Source: Isoetes taiwanensis
Taxonomy: Eukaryota > Streptophyta > Lycopodiopsida > Isoetales > Isoetaceae
Direction: 5' to 3'
Assembly: GCA_021234155.1 (NCBI GenBank)
Contig: JAJEKV010000092.1
Span: forward strand, 2,804,561 to 2,868,560
DNA length: 64,000 nt
The notes under the pieces were generated by a model. The model had not been told where the DNA came from and did no database searches. It was given only the letters and a program-made list of their open reading frames with translations. Both the position numbers and the translations under genes were made by a program. Each line of letters begins with the position of its first letter. Within the stretch, counting starts at the first letter, position 1. This document shows positions 43,573 to 55,315 of the stretch, one piece after another.

Positions 43573-43914
43573 AATACTTTTTACGTGGTGAGAGAAAAGA
43601 TAAGTGGTGTAGTCCAAAAACACACAGTGCCACACAAAGTCTGAATCTGGAGCCATGCAGCCATGGTTGAATGATAAGGTGGCTATATGGTTAATATTCC
43701 AGTCTTGAATTGGCAGTCAAAAACCATATGTAGCATACTATTTCCATCCTCTTTGCATTTTTGGTATCCCCTTGTTTGTCCATCATCAGAAGATGGAAGC
43801 ATGTCCTAATAATAGCCACCATGATCTTCCCGTGTTTTGCCTCCATATAATTCAGATGTATGTCTGATTCAAGAGCAGAATCAGACGTGATTCTTCATCC
43901 CAAGCTTCCAATCC

Positions 43915-46900
43915 ATGGCTTCTCGTAAACCATCATCCCGGCGAATTGATGGCCCAAACTGGGCTCTTCTTGCTGGCGGAGCACTGGCCACTGCCATGTC
44001 GGTGCTGATTGGGAGAATACGAAGGAATCCAGCTTACGCACAATCTGACTCTTCGGCTATCCAAGGTAATGAGGCTTAAATAATATTTCTTTGAACTGTC
44101 AGGTTTGTTTATGAAATCATGCCTTTGCAGAAAGCGAATCAACAACTCTTAACTCTAGTCTGCAAGCATCTGTATCGAGCACTTGCAGCGATGTTTGTAC
44201 TGATAGCTTTTGTTCTGGTAAGATTTAAACTCGAAAATTTGACCAAGTCCTTGTACCCCTACATGGCCCTCTTTAATACGGCAAGACTTTATACGATGAA
44301 TTTGCATGTTTTTTCCGTAGAAGATCATTTTAATCAAGTTCTTATCCCGGGATTTCATTATTTTCTATGTGCTTAGTCTCAAAACTGTGTGCTTTGGGGA
44401 TGTTTCATTCATGATATAGTTAAACCGGGAAGCGTCTTTATCTCGTCTCATTTAGACATTCCTGAGAAATTAACGTTGCAAATGGAAATGCATAGTATAA
44501 AAGGAGCTCAATTTGTCTTTCTCGAGTGCTCATTTTCTTCATTTATGATGCCATCCATTTCCTCTCAAAGATATCTTAGATGGATTGTAGGAGTTGAAAC
44601 ACAGGCATGCATTTAAATCAGAATTATAATGACATGGACGGATATACATTCTAGGACATTCACTGAGCTATTTACGTTCTGAATGGGAAAAGAGTGGCAC
44701 ATTTAAAACGAAATAAAGCAACGAATGAGACAAACTATGCCAGAGTTCTTCATTTTGCTGTCTTTGTATCTTATATTTTGTTTGCTTGTTGCCAGGTCTC
44801 GAGTCAAGGTCATATAGGTCAAGTGATGGACAGTTTGGATGTGGCAAAGGAATTGCAGTTTTAAGCATGTCGTTTGATGAGCACGAGGAAGCAAGTGGGA
44901 TATCTTCTTTGTCACCTCACATCAATTGTAGAAAGACAATCAATGTGAATGTAGGTTCATTGCAGCGGAAAAATACACCAGGGTGTTTAGATTGTTCTGA
45001 GAACCATAATAAGGTTCATAAGCTAAAGAAGCAGTTGAAAGGTAGGGACCAGATGATCATGGAAATGCAAGAAAAACTCTTTAGAACAAGGTCGAACTAT
45101 ACATCTCTACCAATTTTCGTATGGCTGAATTAGAAAGGCAGCTCAAAGAAGCTAATAGATCAATTTATCAGGCAGATCAAATAGTTCAGTGCTTGCATAA
45201 TGCATTTGGGACTGGTTCACACTCAGTTGCAGCTGATTCAAATAGGGTTTTAGAAATGAAAAGCCCCCGTGAAAATGATCACAACGCAGATGCTTCAAAC
45301 GTGTCATCTGGAGGAGATGAAGATTCAGATGTTATGTCAAAATCTGAAGATTCAGATGGCATAGCTGTAATTTAAAGAAGAGAAAGACTGTCTGTCTATG
45401 GAAGTAGATCAGACAATGATACCCAGAAATTAAGCTTTTTGGAATTCCAGTTAGCCAAAGCTAGAAGTTTAGCCGAGGAGAAGGCATATCTACTACGGGC
45501 ATCTGAAACAGAGAGATTAAGACTAATTGACGCAATCCGTGAGCTAGAGAAAAAACTTGAAATGCAGGTATAGTTTCATGCATGTTTCTTGGATAAACTA
45601 CACTTGAAAATTTTCAGCTTCTAATTCAAGTCTGTCTAGAATTTTTAACAATGCCTTTTGGCTATTGAATTTAAATACATTAGCATAAACAGTTAAACTT
45701 CTTCTCATTGGAAATGGCAGGCTATAGAATTAGAGCAAATAGAAGTTTGTGAAAACGTGGACCACTTAGAGTATTCAGTGCCAACATGAAGATACAATGA
45801 GCACGAGTCAGGAATCAGAGAGTCCAAGGTGATTATAGTTTCCTTATCATTTTTTTCTTACTGTAATTTGGTATAAAAGAAAACACCATGCTATAGGATC
45901 ATATGATACGTGCTTCCTGTTGACATTTTTTCCGTTAGTCTGATTTCTTGCACTTGTTTAATTATACATGGGCCATGAATCACAAGGATCAGAGATGTTA
46001 GATTGCCTTTATTTTGCATGAGTTTTAAAGTTTCTAGAGAAAATTAAGAAAGGAAGCAAGTAAAATGCTTCTACACGTCCATAACTCTAGTAAATGTAGT
46101 AGGTCTCCAATTGTTGCATAGAAAGGCCCTTCTTGTGAGCATTCACGTGGCTGTTTTACGGAATGAACTTTGCAGATACCGTCTGTTAGGCAACTAATAT
46201 ATGCAAATTAAGTTTCTAGCAAAAGAATATTATAAACAAAATTCAGATATAAGTAAGGCTGTTAATGATGGGGCGTAGTCAAATTGCAAGCCTGAGATCA
46301 TATTGCACCCTGCTACTCTTTCGCAACAATTGTTGAGGCAGTAGAGGCTTGTTCTTACGACAGATTTTCAGTTAATCTCCAACATGTTTTCCATTCTTTG
46401 TAGGTACAAGGCATTGGACGATACAGTGGATGAAACCATGTTGCATAGAACAGATCAATTAGCAGATAACCATACAACAAAAAAATCCCTTTGCATTCTT
46501 GGCTGCAGGGGATTATAGGTCAAAGTTGATATGCCTGGAAACTTTTAATGGCTTCAGAAGGACATGAATACAACCTTTTGCAAAAATGTGGTGCATTGAT
46601 GGCTTACACTCGGCCTAGCACCTGACACTTGCAGATGTTTTTCACCTGAGGCATGGAATTACAGTGATAGTAAATTTTGGATTGAAGGTCTTAACAAAGA
46701 AGATTATTTCAGCAATATACCAGTTACAAGCCAAGACACTAGGGAGGTGCTAAATATCACAGATTTTCTAACTCAAATACAATGTTTGGGCAGAATACTG
46801 CGCACTTATGGTCAAGGGTTAGGCTTGCAATCACCTGGTCCAGATTTGAATAGTTCTCATTATAACTTTAAGGACATTACCTGGAATAAGTCCATTGTGG

Positions 46901-47130
46901 CTTTGTCAGATGATCCAAAAGCAGCAAATCCCAGTCCAAAGCTTTTTCGAAGCCGTTCGTTTCCAGCAATTTCTACTACAGAGGGGATCCAAAATTATGT
47001 GCAAAATGGAAGCTATCAAGACCCGATTTACCCAAGCTTTGGAACTAAGAGCAACGATGTGGCCATTGATTCTATATCAGTTGATGCGAGCTTGGACGGA
47101 ATGCTAGATGACACTTGGATGATCTTATAA
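43915..47130 (+). pseudogene. Coiled-coil protein gene with several frame breaks
   Basis: Exon 1 (43915-44065) reads MASRKPSSRRIDGPNWALLA, then GGALATAMSVLIG, an N-terminal membrane-type segment, ending in phase 1. A matching exon starts at 44796 (GLESRSYRSSDGQFGCGKG). It holds CLDCSENHNKVHKLKKQLKG and runs into a coiled coil. A frame slip precedes MAELERQLKEANRSIYQ (45121), TAA interrupts at 45373-45375, and the frame then stays open (LEFQLAKARSLAEEKAYLL, IRELEKKLEMQ) to 45567. Exon 45721-45828 has TGA at 45787. Exons from about 46404 again change frame, and the last block (SPEAWNYSDSKFWIEGL to LDDTWMIL) ends at 47130. I do not recognise the family. It looks like a real plant gene now broken, or one with unusual splicing. 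Confidence 0.55.
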
Positions 47131-47639
47131 GAGCCTGTCGTGATCCATCCCAGAGCCTCGATCTGACGATTCTGATTCCTTTTCTAAAATGAAATGAATT
47201 TAACTCTCTTAACCGCGAAAGCGACTGCAAAACAATATCCTTCTATACAATTTCGAAAGAAAAGATGTACATACATATTTATTTTGAAAAATGTCAGACT
47301 TGTTTACCAATTGTCCAAAATGAATAATCAATTGTTTTTAATAATATTAGAGCTTGGATGAGCTTCAAAAATTTAGGGCGCAGCAGGAGACATGGATCCA
47401 TTCTTTTGGTAGATTTGAATGTTAAAATTTGCTTATATAGGGAAGGGTGGCCATTTATGGGACCTCTTATTGGCGGACATGGCAAGCTCTTTGGAGGACG
47501 TGGAAAAGGCCCCAAAATGTTTTGCAAATTGAGGGAAGGCTCGTGCGCATTTGCTCCCTTTGTCCCTCTCGAGGGGGGCCACACTTGGCGGTGGAAGCAG
47601 TCGCCTACTGGTTCCTACTGACACTTCCGGCACCAAGGG

Positions 47640-47837
47640 TCAAGGTCGCGTATACTTGTTTGCCGGCCCACACGCCGCTGCGCCGATCGGGCAAGTGTTC
47701 CCTCCTCCCGCGGCTCCTGGCCCGTGTGCCATTTGCATCATAAGCCGAACCCCGCGTGTCTTGCATAGTGAGCCACCCGATTGGGGGTCTTCCGCGACCT
47801 GATGATAGAAATAATGGATAGTACCACTTCAAAGAAT
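47640..47837 (+). pseudogene. Probable ITS1-derived sequence of nuclear rDNA
   Basis: GC-rich sequence directly upstream of the 5.8S-like segment and on the same strand. ITS1 is not conserved enough to confirm by eye. The assignment rests on position. Confidence 0.4.
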
Positions 47838-47920
47838 CCGATATCTTGGCTCTTGCCACGATGAGATACGGGATGTAAATTCGTAACTCCGAATCATTGA
47901 ATCTTTGAACGCAACTTGCT
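47838..47920 (+). pseudogene. Decayed, shortened 5.8S rRNA
   Basis: GATATCTTGGCTCTTGCCAC and GATGA match the 5' half of plant 5.8S, and GAATCATTGAATCTTTGAAC then GCAACTTGC match its 3' half. The middle is shortened and altered: only about 83 nt remain of roughly 155-160. It is not functional. Followed by ITS2-like sequence to about 48200. Confidence 0.8.
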
Positions 47921-48199
47921 CGGCTTGTACGGGGCATGTCCGGCCGAAAGCATCTAATCGTCCCTCGCCGCGACCGGGTCGCTGGTTTAATTGGTCGCCC
48001 ATGGCAAGCACATGGTCGACCGAGTGTATAGGGAGGACGCCGTGACTCTAAAATGCGCCGTGGTGACCGGCGGGTTGGTTCGGATTATCGCTTTGCTTCT
48101 GCTATACGTATCCCAGCAAGGCCTCCCACCGGCAATATGTTGCTCGTCAGTCGCTAAGGTGTGCCTACTGGTTCCCTTGTGTGGCCACTACCCAAGAGA

Positions 48200-48610
48200 C
48201 CTCGATCAAAAGGCTACCACCGAAGCTTAAGCATATCATTAAGCTTGAGGAAAAGAAACCAATGTGAATTTCCTAAGAATTCACAGCTTAACCGAAGGTG
48301 CCGTGGCGCTTTTATGCTATGAATTGTAGTTCAGAGAAGGCCCCTCCTCACGGGACCGGGTCGAGGTTCTCGAAGTGGTCACCGAGAGGGTGAGAGCCCC
48401 CATCGTGCCCTCACTGCCGTCCACCCAGGCCTCCCACGAAGCCCGGGCGCTTGGGGAATGCGTAAGTGGGTGGTAAATTCCATCCAAGGCTAAATATTGG
48501 CAAGAGACCCATAGCAAAACAAGTACCGGAGGGAAAGGTGAAAGAACTTTGAAAAGAGAGTTGCGTGCTTGAAATTTCGAGGGAAGCAAAATGGAGGTTG
48601 CCAGCACCGG
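48200..48610 (+). pseudogene. Decayed 5' part of 26S rRNA
   Basis: Landmarks of the large-subunit 5' end occur in order: AGCTTAAGCATATCATTAAG then GAGGAAAAGAAAC, TGAATTGTAGTTCAGAGAAG, GAGAGGGTGAGAGCCCC, GGGAATGCGTAAGTGGGTGG, TAAATTCCATCCAAGGCTAA, GAGACCCATAGC and AAGAACTTTGAAAAGAGAGT. Many substitutions and small deletions are present, and the sequence stops being recognisable at about 48660 in the D2 region. This is an isolated rDNA pseudogene, not part of an array. Confidence 0.9.
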
Positions 48611-48728
48611 CCGGTGCGTAATCCGCCTACTGGTCTCTGGGGTCAATTTGGGGTGCCGGGCCCAACGCTGGGTCTGTCATGGATAAAGAGGGACCATGTG
48701 ACCCGGGAATTACGCCGTGAGGGCGGGC

Positions 48729-49085
48729 TTGGGCCTAGGGTGGGAGTGGCATATACAGATCTTGAAGAGGTAGTAAGAATTGCCAAAAGTCGAGAAGCAG
48801 AGTTGGTTGAAAAAAAAAGCGTTGGATTCAAAAGAAGAGGCAAGCATCTTCATCATGGCCGTCTGGAAATTCCTCTGGTAGGGGAAGATCTTTCAATGGA
48901 GGTAGGGCTGCTGCATGTTCTATGAATGTTGAGGGTACTAATAGCCAGGGTATGTAGCCTAGATCTTACCGCTGATGCAAGAGGATAGAATGAGATGCAT
49001 CAACGAGAACTGGTGTTTTCGAGGTAGAGAGATTGGACATAGGGAAAGAGATTGTCCAAACGCACCATGTTATTCTAGGCCTACC
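48729..49085 (+). mobile_element. LTR-retrotransposon gag relic with damaged zinc knuckle
   Basis: The plus strand reads YTDLEEVVRIAKSREAEL near 48750-48805. After a frame change it reads WCFRGREIGHRERDCPNAPC near 49010-49070. The latter is a CX2CX4HX4C zinc knuckle in which the second cysteine is glycine. It joins rDNA-like sequence on its left within about 70 bp. Confidence 0.65.
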
Positions 49086-49256
49086 ATCTCTACAAAATAA
49101 TCAGATCACAAAAAGAGGTGGATGACAACAACAATGGCCAATACAAAGTTATGACAATACATCTAGAAAACAAACAAGGAAGTCTAATTCATGGTGAGGC
49201 AATAGAGATGGACAAGCAAGAGGTTATGGAGGAGGTAATAATAGGCCTCTAGTTAC

Positions 49257-49565
49257 GTAAAGAATAAGAATAAGAATAAGAATAAGAACAAGAACAAGAA
49301 TAAGAATAAGAATAAGAATAAGAATAAGAATAAGAATAAGAATAAGAATAAGAATAAGAATAAGAATAAGAATAAGAATAAGAATAAGAATAAGAATAAG
49401 AATAAGAATAAGAATAAGAATAAGAATAAGAATAAGAATAAGAATAAGAATAAGAACAAGAATAAGAAGAATAAAGAATAAGAATAAGAATAAGAATAAG
49501 AATAAGAATAAGAATAAGAATAAGAATAAGAATAAGAATAAGAATAAGAATAAGAATAAGAATTT
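49257..49565. repeat. (AATAAG)n hexamer array, about 305 bp
   Basis: Roughly 50 units of AATAAG, with interruptions AAGAACAAGAACAAG near 49285 and AAGAAGAATAAAG near 49466. It directly abuts the 3' end of LINE-A copy 4, whose minus-strand sequence runs ...GATAAAAAAATTCTTATT, so the array sits exactly where that LINE's tail should be. The long open frames over it are repeat artefacts. Confidence 0.95.
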
Positions 49566-51480
49566 TTTTATCTGTCCAATCGAGACCAATCTACCATGGG
49601 ACCCGTGAAGGAAGGAAGAAAAACTTATTATCGTCCTGGATTAAAACCCCGCCGGCGGGTTTCGAGGGAAAACCGTGGCAAAGAATAAGAATGTCGGCCA
49701 AACCGCATAAGCATAAGGTATCATCATGAAATAAATGTATGTACATGTCGTTGCAGTTCGAGGACATAGTTGATCTCACATGTCCATGACCTTCAAGGTA
49801 TGATCCTAGCACACGTGACGGGATGCCGCTCAATGTCACATGTAGCTACCGGCCGTGCCCGACCAACTCAAAGATAGCACGCCCCGATTTGATCATATGC
49901 TCTGAACTTTGAAAGGTATGAGATTCATCCTCAATGACTTCCATTTGGCAAGATTGGACGTGAGCCCCTCGGCCCGATGTGGCTCACCAATCCATCTCAC
50001 CGCTCACCACAAGATGATGTGCCCCCTGGAATGGAGGCAATGAGTTCTGCCAGTCTTTCATGGGCAAGTGGGTGCGCGCAGTAGCATTGGCCGTGGGCCC
50101 TGCTCCAATGTGGGATTTATGGGGTAGTGTGTCACAGCCTTGACCTTGCCTGGTGGCACCGGCATCCCAAAACTTGCTGATGAAGCAAGCGTTAAGACAT
50201 TGCTCAAGCTATGGCGATTCTGCTTTTCTCTGCTTGCACATGTATGCACCTCAGGTTCTCAACATTCCATCTAGCCATCCATTGAGCTCTTTTTCCCTCC
50301 AACAGGTCTTGAGGTGCCGTGGCCCTCATTGCCATGATATAAGCTAGTTTAGGGAGACGAGCATTGTCCATATTGACCATCTTCCTAAAATAGACAATGT
50401 GGCGATCAAGGGCCTTTCCTCCTCGAAGAGGCAAGAACTCAGATCCCCGCAAGAGGAATTTGATATGGGACTGCGGACTTCACCCCTAGTGCTGCACTCA
50501 AGAAGGCTTCTCAGACCCCGCCCAAGTCATTCCAAGTAGCTTAGGGATACTATTGGGCCCCATACTTCAATGTCAGATAAAAGACAGTTCCACTAAGACC
50601 TTGAACAGTGTGGACTGATGGGTCCAATCACAACCCGCTTCTATGACTATTTTTTATCAGATATAGTACCTTCCGTACCGTAATCAGTAGGGTCGATGGA
50701 TGTGTCCTGCACAGCATAGTAGAAGGAACTCCACTCCCAAATATTTGTATGTGGGATGCTACTTCCACATTCCGCCTTCTGGTGAATCGGAAGGAAGGGA
50801 TCCTACTGTCAGTGAAGATGATATGAAACCACCTGTCTGGCTGTTGACGCCGCGACATCGGCCGCCGGACAAAATGTGTCCGTGGCATCGATGTCGTTGC
50901 ATGTCCGCCGGTGTGTAAGCTAGAGGCAGTACATCATCACGCATATATTAACCGGCTGATGATCCGTAGAGAAGGTGAGCCCCGTCACCCCATTATCGCC
51001 ATAGCCAGCTTCCAATGATCAATATGTTTCCCAAACAATGTTGGGGAGAAAGGGCATCCTCGGTGAACCCCCGGGACACTACTATCAAATGGTTGGGTTT
51101 GTCGGGTCGAAATCTAATTCGGTGCATCTTCTTCATATAGCATGTACACTCCGATTTTCGAGAATCTGGCAGAACCCCCAACCGCCGCAATCTTGCCCAT
51201 AGGCTTTTTTCCCGAGGCACGTTGTCAAAATGCCTTCAAAATCCAATGGCAACAATATATAGATCCCGATGACCATGTTCGCCAGTTTTAACCGTGAGTT
51301 CGCGCACGTGAAGATGTGGTCAATGGTTGAGGTTTCCGGAATCCCCGCCTGGGTGAGGGGTTCGTATCTCCGCCGCCGGGCCGCCTGCAGCGGCTAACTG
51401 GCCGCCGAGAATCCCGCCAGGCAATTTTGGGAAGAGAAGCAAGAGCCACAATAATGGATGCCCCAATGATAACATGTACA
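49566..51480 (-). mobile_element. LINE family A, copy 4
   Basis: Minus-strand reading from 51480 gives QAGFRKPQPLTTSSRARTHG-like text (the GFR and TTDHIFTLR part of the RT). It then gives VPREKSLWARLRRLGV (51220-51170). A frame-shifted GCPLSPTLFG follows (LSPQHCLG in one frame, near 51040). The C-terminal LDRHIVYFRKMVNMDNARLP then KLAYIMAM and GKRAQWMARW (50420-50270) come next. The 3' UTR has a GC hairpin (GCCGGCGGG), arms CTTATT/AATAAG (49624-49689), and a GGTCTCGATTGGACAGATAA end. Multiple frameshifts; inactive. Confidence 0.85.
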
Positions 51481-51899
51481 TGTGCATGGCGAGTGGGACT
51501 AGGGGTAATGTTGATGGGCAACCACTGCTATTCGAGTCCCGTAATATTCATGGTTGTCCCATTGTGGGAGTTCTCATTGTGTCATTTCTCCAAATTTGAT
51601 TAAAAAGTTGAGTTTGCCTTATGATTGAAAGATTCTCCAAATATGTTGAGTTAGTGATGAGAAGGTTAAAGCATCCCATTCAATGGTAAATAATTTTGAG
51701 TTTAGTGTGGAAACTTTATGTCTCAAGTTAGATTTGAGGTTTTGGTTTGAGAAAGTATGATGCCATTCTTTGGTATGTCTTGGCTGAGAAAATGCAATGC
51801 CTGTATTGATTGTGCAAAATAGTTGGTCACCTGCAAGACCTTGAGGGGCTTAGAGTATGTGTTGAAGGAACACCCTTCCATCATATATTATATTGGCTT

Positions 51900-52710
51900 T
51901 ATCGCGGAAGGGTTTTTAAGAGGCAACCTAAAAGGTTTCTAGAATATATTGTGGGGTAGTTTATGGGATCAGCGTAATTGCAAGAGCGCAATTGCCTCAA
52001 ATTCAACAAGCTTTTAGAGAGAGTTTCAGATGTGTTTCCAAGAGTTAACATAGTTGTTCCAATAATGTGTTGGTTGATCATGAAATTGAACTAATTCCAG
52101 AGTCGAAGCTACATCAAGGCCACCATACATGTTTCCCTGCGTTTTAGAAATGGTCGAAAGAAGAAACAACTTTCGTGAGTTATTGATCAAGGATTTATAT
52201 GCCCAAATACTTTCTTTTGTGCACTTTGTGTTATTTATAAAGAAAAAAAGATGGTACATTAAGGCTCCTCGTGATTGATTACCCAATGTTAACCGACATC
52301 GTGAAGAATAAAATAATACTGCCTAGAGTTGATGAGCTTTTAACTAGTTACAAGCCCAATACTTTACAAAGATTGATTTAATCTGTATCATCAAATTAGG
52401 ATCAAAGAGTTTTGATGTTTATAAGACTCGCTTTTAGAACCCGATATGGCCACTATGAGTTTGTAGTGATGCTTTCGCCTTTGACAAATGCTCTTGCAAC
52501 ATTTATGCTTAGTGAATGATCTATTCTGACCTTCCTTGATAACTTATTTTGGTGTTCTTTTGATGACATCTTGATTTATTCCAAGACATTGTAGGAACAT
52601 GTGGAGCATGTGAGATGACTTTGGCTATATTGAGGCAAGAGCAATTGTATGGTAAGATGTCTAAGTGTCTAAAGTATTTCTTTAGCTATTGAATGAAACA
52701 AACAATTTAT
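51900..52710 (+). mobile_element. Ty3/gypsy reverse-transcriptase relic 2
   Basis: The plus strand gives VDHEIELIPESK (about 52065), then RKKDGTLRLLVIDYPMLTDI and VDELLTSYK (52245-52355). Next come FRTRYGHYEFVVM (52432-52472), LTNALATFM, and [11 protein letters not shown] (52557-52590). These are ordered RT motifs of a gypsy element. The F/YxDD motif reads FDD with flanking frame slips. Protease, RNase H and integrase are not seen. It is a different copy from the one at 4.4-7.8 kb, with different sequence and the opposite strand. Confidence 0.85.
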
Positions 52711-52810
52711 GAAGAGATACGTGGTTTATTTTCTCTTTTTTTCTATATTTTCTATATTCTTTGTCTCTATTTTCTCTTTTACATTTCTCTCTTTTTTGAG
52801 TCAGACTTTT

Positions 52811-52865
52811 TTGGTCCCATAGGCCGATTGGTCTTCGTGAATGGTGACAATTCAATTATTTTTTG
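52811..52865 (+). mobile_element. Short LINE 3' end with AATTC-type tail
   Basis: TTGGTCCCATAGGCCGATTG then GTCTTCGTGAATGG matches the end block of family A. It is followed by GACAATTCAATTATT. Upstream there is only a T-rich stretch after the gypsy relic, so the copy is truncated to its last 50 bp or so. Confidence 0.6.
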
Positions 52866-52909
52866 TGGGTATCATTTTTTTTTTGGCATTGTAAGGGAGT
52901 TTTAGGTAC

Positions 52910-54775
52910 AATTCTCAAAAATCAAAAAAATGTTCCACTACCAAAAAAAGAACCACAAAGTCTAGTCATTAGATGTTCAGATATGCCCAAAACATGCTTC
53001 AAGTTGCCAAAGCTAACCCCTCACTAAATTTGATTCTAATGATTTGTCCCTTTAACGAGGGCAATCCAAAGAGATTATTTAAAATATTCGATTATATGAA
53101 ATCTTCCGCTATTCCTTCCGATTGAGATGATCCTATCTCACTTAAGATTGACTAAATGCTTAGTAATCTAACACGGAGATCTCCACAAAAATTAAAAATA
53201 AATTTTTTATCAATCATGTAACCTATGGCTAGCCAAAACTTTGAATCTTCAAGCTATGCTAGATGTTCAAAGTTGCAACAAACTAATATGCCATTTTCAT
53301 ATAAAAAATACTGAACTTAACTAGATTGTTACCCCATTCTCACTTAATAGTTATGTTAACTTAGTCCCAACCTGAAGTTAAGTGTACCTCCCCAGGTTAC
53401 ATAACTTCTAGCTTGGAAAATAAAAGGGCCCAATTGAAGTTTCAACTAAACCAACTTAACTATTATCGTAATCTATTTGCCCCATTTAACCTAATATAAC
53501 TTGTAGTGGGGATTGACCCTAAATTTAACCTAATATAACTTGTATGGGATTGACCCCACTAGACAGATTGCCACCTATATCAATGAGCAAGAATACCTAT
53601 TTTTTATGACATCTTGTGGATGTATCACGCCATAGCAATATTAGAAGGAAGAGGTCTGATGTCCTTATGACGCCGCCGAAGCATTGTCCGATGATGTTAT
53701 TGATTTTACTCCCTTTGAATTGCCACCACCAAGCTTGAATGGACATTGTGCTACTAGCGTATAAATAGATCTAGTACATACCTCTTGAGTTAAGAGATCC
53801 GGGTGATACAAGGGCCACTTCCAAGCCACACCGCATACAAGGCTTTTACTTCTATGGGTGTCCATGTCCTAAATATCGATATGTTGATATTTCTATGGAA
53901 CCAAATGAGGAGGGAAGAACATTGACAGAGAACCCCGCACGCAAGGAAGTGCGACAAGTTAAGGACAAGGAATTACCCGTGAGGACAAGGTCTTGACGTA
54001 CCGATGAAAACGGTAATTTACCAAATCGAACTTACAAAGTATGAATGATATCTTCAATAAAATTGTCACTTCCATTCTTGTAATGCTTTCTGTTCATCCT
54101 GCCCTCTACAATAAAGCCAAGTTCTAACTTTGCCTCAAGACCTACATCACTTTCTTAAGATTGCTCACGAGCTTATAATAAATCAGAGTTGACATGCATT
54201 GCAAAAATTGTAGCTATTGAGATTCTTTTGTACTATTATAACATAGGTTATGCACAAGGACAATCCTCAAAAGCACAGGGCTTGCAGTGTCATTTGCATG
54301 CCATATCTTCTCCAAAGTATTGATCATTAACTAAAAGGAAAAGGCATGTTTACTTGCATATCAAGTTCCATATGCATCAAAATAAGCATTAAACTAAGAA
54401 TCCTTCAAGAGAACACGAACACCGAGATGGACTTGGCAACTTTAGATTGAAAATTGCCCTCAAATCTAGATCACAAACTATACAAGAATCGAAGAAGTTT
54501 CTCTATCCTAGATGAACGCTCTTTCAAATTCCACAATAAGGGAACTACAATCGAATCTTAAACCTATCTACAAATCAAATGATGCATACACAAAGAGACA
54601 GATGCTCGAAACAAACTTCTAAGCTAGATGTCAGATAACGAACTTCTAATTTTCAATTTTCGTCCATAGATGTAATCAACCAGGTGGAAAACATCATCTA
54701 AGTGGCTAAAAAAACCCACCGACCCTAACGTGGATGACCTCAAATGTCGGAACCCTGACTTGCATTTGTTCAAAA
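52910..54775. other. Gene-free stretch
   Basis: AT-rich. CTAATATAACTTGTAGTGGG and CTAATATAACTTGTATGGG repeat near 53490 and 53532. No supported exon or element end. Confidence 0.4.
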
Positions 54776-54975
54776 AGCGCCTAAAAAAAGGGGAAAAGGG
54801 AAGAGAAAAAAGGGGGAAGCAAAAAGGCAAAAGGAAAAAAGTAAAGAAAAAAGGAAAAAGTTTAAAAGGAGGAGAAAGAAAAGGATAAGGGAAAAAAGGA
54901 AAAAAAATGGAGGGGAAAGAAAAAAGAGGAGGGGAAGGCGAAGGGCAAGAAAAGGGAAAAGGAGGAGGGAAAAAG
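54776..54975. repeat. Polypurine tract of about 200 bp
   Basis: Nearly uninterrupted A/G on the plus strand (AAAAAGG, GGAGGGG and similar, with occasional C or T). It is asymmetric and capable of triplex-like structure. The minus-strand frame of Phe/Leu/Ser is a composition artefact. Confidence 0.9.
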
Positions 54976-55315
54976 AACTAACCCGCATTAATCCTTATAG
55001 CCCAAAGAATGTTGGGTTTGGTTTCTAGTATCAAAGAATGATAATTTGCTTGTGTCGCTCCAAATGACCTGCTTAGAAGGATTACCATGTTCACGTTTTA
55101 ACGTGACGAAACGTAAGATTTTTTGGCAAACAAGATTTGCAAAGGGATTATGAAAAAAGAGTCCATCCTAACTGGCTTTCAGAAACTTGGTAAGCTTTTC
55201 TAAAGTTTTATCGTCACCTTCAGAGTTTCTGAACAAAATGGTTCATAGCTCATCAAAACAAGCTCACAAAATGCCGGACATTTTCAACAGTCGCCGAGGG
55301 TAGAGCCGCAGAGGT

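Noticed and set aside
49224-49589. Long open frames of Ile/Leu or Phe/Leu across 49.25-49.56 kb
   Set aside because: They are translations of a hexamer microsatellite and exist in several frames at once.
54770-54988. 72-residue Phe/Leu/Ser-rich minus-strand protein
   Set aside because: It is the antisense of the polypurine tract.
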